Below are positions 6,369 to 9,618 of a DNA stretch of 9,618 nucleotides, in pieces. Below the pieces are notes generated by a model, which was not told the origin of the DNA, made no database searches, and saw only the letters and a list, made by a program, of their open reading frames with translations. Position 1 is the stretch's first letter; the number at the start of each line of letters is the position of its first letter. Both the position numbers and the translations under genes were made by a program. Source of the stretch: Candidatus Thalassarchaeaceae archaeon (GTDB lineage Archaea; Thermoplasmatota; Poseidoniia; Poseidoniales; Thalassarchaeaceae); NCBI GenBank assembly GCA_029250565.1, contig JAQXFA010000030.1, positions 1 through 9,618 on the forward strand. The letters are read 5' to 3'.

Positions 6369-6376
6369 AATTTAAT
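6369..6376 (-). promoter_or_regulatory. TATA-like element before nadC
   Basis: The minus strand reads ATTAAATT inside an AT-rich stretch. With normal archaeal spacing the transcript would begin near 6346, giving a leader of about 22 nt to the ATG at 6324. Motif inspection only. Confidence 0.35.
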
Positions 6377-6391
6377 GAGAAAAAATCTCAT
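6375..6391 (-). terminator. Hairpin with T5 loop after pcc1, possible terminator
   Basis: ATGAGA (6375-6380) and TCTCAT (6386-6391) form a perfect 6-bp inverted repeat around five A residues; on the minus strand this is a stem with a T-rich loop and a run of six T. It begins 9 nt after the pcc1 stop and adjoins the nadC promoter candidate. It may end the pcc1 transcript or be an operator for nadC. The layout (T run in the loop rather than after the stem) is not that of a bacterial intrinsic terminator. Confidence 0.35.
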
Positions 6392-6399
6392 AATCTCGT

Positions 6400-6633
6400 T
6401 TATGCTTCACTAAGTGCAGATTCTGCCGCTGAAAGGCATGCTAAAATGTCATCAATAGTTGTTCGCAAGGTGCGTACGGATTCTTCACTGACTTTGATAG
6501 TTAATGTGGCAGAATCACCCATGGTCTCTAACTCAATTACGAAGGATTCTGAATCATCAGGTGAAATAGCTTGTACCAATGCTTGAGCATCCTCTTTTGA
6601 GCCGCTCCATGTTACTACCACATTGTTACTCAT
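6400..6633 (-). CDS. pcc1: KEOPS complex subunit Pcc1
   Basis: Pcc1 is the small dimerisation subunit of the KEOPS complex, which with Kae1, Bud32 and Cgi121 makes t6A at position 37 of ANN-decoding tRNAs. The 77-residue length fits the family (about 75-90). After an N-terminal beta-strand (VVVTWSG), an ISPDDSESF segment (24-32) matches the family's SLxPDN turn. A second strand pair follows (ATLTIKVSEES), then SVRTLRTTIDDILACL, the conserved C-terminal helix with an SxRxTIDD-like core. The ATG at 6633 has only a G-rich GGGAGGGG about 15 nt upstream, too far for an ordinary Shine-Dalgarno. The other KEOPS genes are not in the window. Identification rests on motif memory; the small size keeps it below certainty. 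Confidence 0.8.
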   Translation of the reverse strand: MSNNVVVTWSGSKEDAQALVQAISPDDSESFVIELETMGDSATLTIKVSEESVRTLRTTIDDILACLSAAESALSEA

Positions 6634-6710
6634 AACAACTCAAGAGAGCCCCTCCCACTTGTTACCTTTGGTTGTAAAGTTGGATAAGTAACCCCCCTTT
6701 CCGGTTAACC
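6634..6710. promoter_or_regulatory. Divergent promoter region between pcc1 and the membrane protein
   Basis: Both flanking genes read outward from this 77-bp gap. On the plus strand, TTGTAAAG (6672-6679) would start transcription near 6702, about 9 nt before the ATG at 6711, which lacks an upstream ribosome binding site. On the minus strand, TACTTATCC (about 6684-6692) is the best but weak TATA candidate for pcc1. Confidence 0.35.
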
Positions 6711-7610
6711 ATGGAGGGAGATGAAGAGCCTGTTGAACTAGCAGACCAGAGTGCACAAGAATCCTCTGAACCCATTCTCACCGGACTTCCTGATGTTGAT
6801 GATTCAGTATTCTCATCATCAGGTGCGCGTATTATGCTACCTTCTGACCGCCGCCAACACCCTATGGTATTCTGGCTCAGTGCTTTGTTGCTTGTTACGG
6901 CAATGCTTGGATTCATTAACGGCTTAGATTACATTGACGGCGATTCTGGATTAATCAATCACCGCCGTTTCATCAATATGGATACAAAAGGTGCAGCACC
7001 AGGTAGTGCAATTTTACTTGGCACAGTCGTCTATGAAGATGGTTCTGCAGCCCCAAACCACACAGTTCAAGTTACTGTTAAACGAGATGATGGCACAATC
7101 ATTGAGAAGGGCAACACCACTGATGAAAATGGAAATTATAGGATTGAAGGATTAGATCCCGGTGTACAAGTTTTGATGATAGCTAATGCCTCACGAGGGA
7201 CAGCTCAACTTGTGCAACACTTGGTATTGCTCAACCCCCCTCCGAAAATGACCTTTGAACCAATTGGATTTACCACTATTCGCCTTACGTTCCCTAGTGA
7301 TGCAACATTCGAACAAGAAAGTGAAGATGGTTCATTCATCAATTATGTTCCATATGAAGCTGCGAACGAGAAAGAGTTGTATGATTCTTCAGCCGCTGGA
7401 TTGTATGTGATGATTGGCGTTGGTTTTTCGGGTATTGCACTTATTGGAATTGTAGCAACAGTCCTTGGATATCGAGATGGTGGAAGAGGAATGTTGCGAA
7501 TGGCAGCGGTACTTGTTTTCTTTTCACAAGGACCGTATGGCAGTGCTTGTTGCTTAGGCGCTCTAGCATTTGGTTTGACCTTTGCACTTCCCAAAGTGCA
7601 TTATGATTAA
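6711..7610 (+). CDS. Unrecognised membrane protein with carboxypeptidase-regulatory-like domain
   Basis: The 299 residues comprise an acidic N-terminal tail (1-45), a membrane helix (about 52-70), a beta-rich domain (about 97-190) and two more hydrophobic segments (about 229-254 and 260-294). The beta domain has the hallmark of carboxypeptidase-regulatory-like / transthyretin-like sandwiches: GTVVYEDGSAAPNHTVQVTV, then TTDENGNYRIEGLDPG, where DxxGxYxIxxLxPG marks the family. In known proteins such domains sit outside the cell and bind sugars or proteins, or act as spacers. With three helices the sandwich would lie on the outside if the acidic tail is inside. No catalytic motif is visible. The C-terminal segment FFSQGPYGSACCLGALAFG has a Cys pair within the membrane. 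The ATG has no ribosome binding site. It converges on the GST-fold gene with 13 bp between the stops. Function unknown. Confidence 0.8.
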   Translation: MEGDEEPVELADQSAQESSEPILTGLPDVDDSVFSSSGARIMLPSDRRQHPMVFWLSALLLVTAMLGFINGLDYIDGDSGLINHRRFINMDTKGAAPGSAILLGTVVYEDGSAAPNHTVQVTVKRDDGTIIEKGNTTDENGNYRIEGLDPGVQVLMIANASRGTAQLVQHLVLLNPPPKMTFEPIGFTTIRLTFPSDATFEQESEDGSFINYVPYEAANEKELYDSSAAGLYVMIGVGFSGIALIGIVATVLGYRDGGRGMLRMAAVLVFFSQGPYGSACCLGALAFGLTFALPKVHYD

Positions 7611-7623
7611 CCCTTTAATCAGG

Positions 7624-8355
7624 CTAAACACCTGTAGTCGTTTGCATTCGAGCAAACCAGGGCCCTGCTTTAGAGTGTGATTCAACGATATTCCAGCCCC
7701 GTAGTCCCTGCATTGAGCGCAATATACCGTAGTTGGCAAAGTCAGCACCATTCGGCGTTGTACCGCCAAAGAAATCACCATTGAATCCATCAGATAGTAC
7801 TGTTAATTGATGAACCAAGTTTTCTTCAGGTGGTAGGTCAAACATTTTTCCGCGGCTTTTACCTACCATGCGCATAATGATTCCACCAAGCCAAATTGAC
7901 TTCCACTTCTGAAATCTGGTAAAACTCTCTACATCAGCAACATACCTGAGTGCTTGCCGAGATGAACCGTATGAATTGTATATCACAGGAAGAATACTCT
8001 TGCCCAAAATGTCATTTGAAAAATTCATCCACTTATCTTGTTCAGAATCTTCACCTTCTCTTGGGAATTTATTGCCATGTTTTCCATCAATATAGTGTAA
8101 GATATCATTCGAATCGTTGACATGAGTTCCATCAACATCGACAAAAATCGGGACTTTTTTCCAATCAGACCATTTCAATTCAGTCTTCTTCATAGGATCA
8201 ACTTCAACATTTGAGAACTCAATCCCTCTTGATTTTAACAATGATTTAACTTTCAATGAAAACGGGCATGTTGCATAGGTGTAGATTGTCGGCTTATTAT
8301 CAACCGATCTTTCAGGAACTTTGGTTGGTTGAACACCACTCTCACCTTTGCTCAT
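7624..8355 (-). CDS. Glutaredoxin/GST-fold protein of the prostaglandin E synthase 2 type
   Basis: The 243-residue product has an N-terminal thioredoxin-like glutaredoxin domain (about 22-93) and a C-terminal helical GST domain (about 105-240). The order and motifs match membrane-associated prostaglandin E synthase 2 (PTGES2) of animals and its bacterial relatives: YTYATCPFSLKV (25-36), VEVDPMKKTELKWSDWKKVP (50-69) with the cis-Pro at 69, NDSNDIL (80-86), then GADFANYGILRSMQGL near the end. The human protein has CPFC; here it is CPFS (Cys30, Ser33), so only a monothiol mechanism is possible. The substrate is unknown. Human PTGES2 binds glutathione and haem, but glutathione is rare in archaea. 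The frame is open to a TTG at 8430 (268 residues). I prefer the ATG at 8355, which lies 25 nt after a TATA-like box and would be leaderless. Confidence 0.85.
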   Translation of the reverse strand: MSKGESGVQPTKVPERSVDNKPTIYTYATCPFSLKVKSLLKSRGIEFSNVEVDPMKKTELKWSDWKKVPIFVDVDGTHVNDSNDILHYIDGKHGNKFPREGEDSEQDKWMNFSNDILGKSILPVIYNSYGSSRQALRYVADVESFTRFQKWKSIWLGGIIMRMVGKSRGKMFDLPPEENLVHQLTVLSDGFNGDFFGGTTPNGADFANYGILRSMQGLRGWNIVESHSKAGPWFARMQTTTGV

Positions 8356-8373
8356 GTTTTGTTCGCTGAAACC

Positions 8374-8384
8374 ACTATTTACAA
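8374..8384 (-). promoter_or_regulatory. TATA-like element for a leaderless GST-fold transcript
   Basis: The minus strand reads TGTAAATAGTG, centred about 25 nt before the ATG at 8355, the spacing expected when transcription starts at the start codon. It would lie inside the coding region if the TTG at 8430 were used, so it supports the shorter protein. Confidence 0.45.
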
Positions 8385-8493
8385 CACTTCGCCTTTGGTG
8401 AATAAACAGATGAAATGCTGCATCAATCAATTCTTAGCCGTCATCAACATAGCATTGAGGCTGCTCGGTCTGCTAGCGATTGCAGTTTAGGGC

Positions 8494-8498
8494 GGTGA
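8494..8498 (+). promoter_or_regulatory. Shine-Dalgarno GGTGA supporting the truD TTG start
   Basis: GGTGA lies 4 nt before the TTG at 8503. An in-frame TAG at 8488-8490 closes the frame just upstream, and no ATG lies between them. TTG is therefore the only start that keeps the conserved AEDFIVTE N-terminus. Confidence 0.6.
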
Positions 8499-8502
8499 AA
8501 GA

Positions 8503-9618
8503 TTGGTAAAACTAAGACAAATCGCTGAAGATTTTATCGTCACAGAATTAGGTGGGCCAGAGCCTGTAGTCGGCTCAGATTTCTCTGATTGCGAACACCG
8601 ACTCTACCGTTTAGAAAAACGTAATCACGACACAATTGCACTGTTGGCGCGACTCTCTAGACACTTCCATCTTTCAAGGCGTTCTTTTGGTATTTCAGGG
8701 TTCAAAGATAGGCACGCAATAACCTCCCAAATGGTTTCACTTCCAGTTGGAAAGGGACAAGGGTTGCCAACAGAAATAGGCCAACCAGTTGGAGATTTGA
8801 GTGATGACTTAACAGGTGAAGGATGGCGACTGACCCTACTTGGTGGCAGTGATAAAAAATTGCGTAGTGGCAGCCATTCCGCTAACCACTTCGAAATCAC
8901 AGTTCGCGATATCAATCAACAACAACTAGAGGGATTACCACGTCGAGTTGAGCAAGCAAGAATACATGGCTGGCCTAATTGGTTTGACACTCAACGCTTT
9001 GGTTCAGCTGTCGGTCACCGACTTCCAGGAACTCACGTAGTTGCTGGTGAATACAAAGCGGCGATGAAACTCCACCTCACAGAGCGCAATAAATCAGATC
9101 GTTCTGATAAGCGTCGAGATAAGAAAAAGTTTGCAGCCAATTGGCCAGATATTTCTCACATCAAACCCGAACACAAACCATTCTCTAAATTGTTGAAAGC
9201 CCAAGCGAGAGCACTTGAAGCGGGTGTGGATGATGAAGAATTATGGCGGCGAGTATACATGGCTTTACCCTATGATATTCGGGGCATTTGGATTTCAGCA
9301 TGGCAATCAAGAGAGTGGAATTCTGACTTGGCTGGACTGTTTGAATCACACTTCCCACATCACTTGTTATATTTGGTAAAAATTGGAGTAGGCGGCCCTT
9401 TTCTGTTCCCCGAAGCACCATCAGGAAAACGAGGAGCACCCAAACGTCACCTTATTTCCGATATCAAGGAAACATTAGAAAAACTGCCAGAAACTATGGA
9501 AATGCCACATTCTGACCTTGACCTCACGGCGATTGATCAGTACCTTTCCAACCATCCGCGCCCTCTTATGATTAATTCTGAAATAGGTTCTACAGAGGAA
9601 ATACGTGATGAGATGAAT
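8503..9618 (+). CDS. truD: tRNA pseudouridine(13) synthase TruD, 3' end beyond the window
   Basis: TruD isomerises U13 in the D arm of certain tRNAs (the Pus7 family in eukaryotes). I translated 372 codons without a stop; archaeal members are usually about 400-450 residues, so perhaps 30-80 are missing. AEDFIVTE (8-15), YRLEKRNHDT (35-44) and FGISGFKDRHAITSQ (62-76) form the N-terminal catalytic core with catalytic Asp69. NWFDTQRFG is the second signature and leads into the inserted TRUD-specific domain. YDIRGIWISAWQSREWN, further on, matches the LxxRxxxxxAxQSxxWN segment. The start is TTG with GGTGA 4 nt upstream. It is divergent from the GST-fold gene. A second RNA-modification gene (pcc1) lies about 2 kb away, but the two are not in one operon. 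Confidence 0.93.
   Translation, partial: MVKLRQIAEDFIVTELGGPEPVVGSDFSDCEHRLYRLEKRNHDTIALLARLSRHFHLSRRSFGISGFKDRHAITSQMVSLPVGKGQGLPTEIGQPVGDLSDDLTGEGWRLTLLGGSDKKLRSGSHSANHFEITVRDINQQQLEGLPRRVEQARIHGWPNWFDTQRFGSAVGHRLPGTHVVAGEYKAAMKLHLTERNKSDRSDKRRDKKKFAANWPDISHIKPEHKPFSKLLKAQARALEAGVDDEELWRRVYMALPYDIRGIWISAWQSREWNSDLAGLFESHFPHHLLYLVKIGVGGPFLFPEAPSGKRGAPKRHLISDIKETLEKLPETMEMPHSDLDLTAIDQYLSNHPRPLMINSEIGSTEEIRDEMN

Larger units (their letters stand above)
8356..8502. promoter_or_regulatory. Divergent intergenic region upstream of truD
   Basis: Apart from the TATA-like element and the Shine-Dalgarno listed separately, this 147-bp region shows no clear element. On the plus strand no convincing TATA box was found; GCAGTTTAGG (about 8482-8491) is too close to the start. 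No tRNA cloverleaf or riboswitch is seen. About half of it is open in the frame of the GST-fold gene (back to the TTG at 8430), so the start choice decides how much is noncoding. Confidence 0.3.

Noticed and set aside
8431..8502. Possible tRNA or small RNA in the truD upstream gap.
   Set aside because: No acceptor stem, T-loop or anticodon arm could be assembled, and there is no CCA end.
8625..8915. 96-residue minus-strand ORF opposite the truD catalytic core.
   Set aside because: The plus strand encodes the conserved GFKDRHAITSQ segment here, so the antisense frame is a by-product.

Overview
The window looks like a chromosomal segment of a planktonic euryarchaeon, most plausibly a Marine Group II / Poseidoniia-type genome. 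The evidence for Archaea is gene content. There is a 4-phosphopantoate--beta-alanine ligase (the archaeal route to CoA), a Pcc1-type KEOPS subunit and an archaeal-style TruD. Genes are tightly packed and partly leaderless, with TATA-like elements about 25-35 nt before several starts, and TTG/GTG starts appear likely at several genes. The exact lineage is inference.

Left part (1-3006, all on the minus strand): a C-terminally cut sugar-1-phosphate nucleotidyltransferase (RmlA-like) lies downstream of three unrecognised genes. These encode a two-helix membrane protein (794-1510), a membrane-anchored long coiled-coil protein (1520-2311) and a soluble coiled-coil plus probable winged-helix protein (2377-3006). 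They may form an envelope- or division-related unit, but nothing in them names a function.

Middle part: a divergent 101-bp promoter region (3007-3107) separates these from a plus-strand beta-decarboxylating dehydrogenase of the isopropylmalate/isocitrate family (3108-4304). Its cofactor loop looks NADP-specific. Converging on it is a minus-strand cofactor and tRNA-modification cluster: Pcc1 (6400-6633), NadC (start near 6324, end 5368), phosphopantothenate synthetase (5358-4573) and a small orphan ORF (4473-4267) that overlaps the dehydrogenase tail in antisense. NadC and the ligase are directly adjacent; the ligase ribosome binding site sits on the nadC stop codon. NAD and CoA synthesis are therefore probably coupled in translation.

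Right part: a plus-strand membrane protein with a carboxypeptidase-regulatory-like beta-sandwich (6711-7610) converges on a minus-strand glutaredoxin/GST-fold protein resembling prostaglandin E synthase 2 (8355-7624). Divergent from the latter is truD (8503 to the window end, incomplete). No tRNA, rRNA, CRISPR, insertion sequence or phage gene was seen. Gaps are all short (13-147 bp); there is no gene-free stretch over 300 bp.
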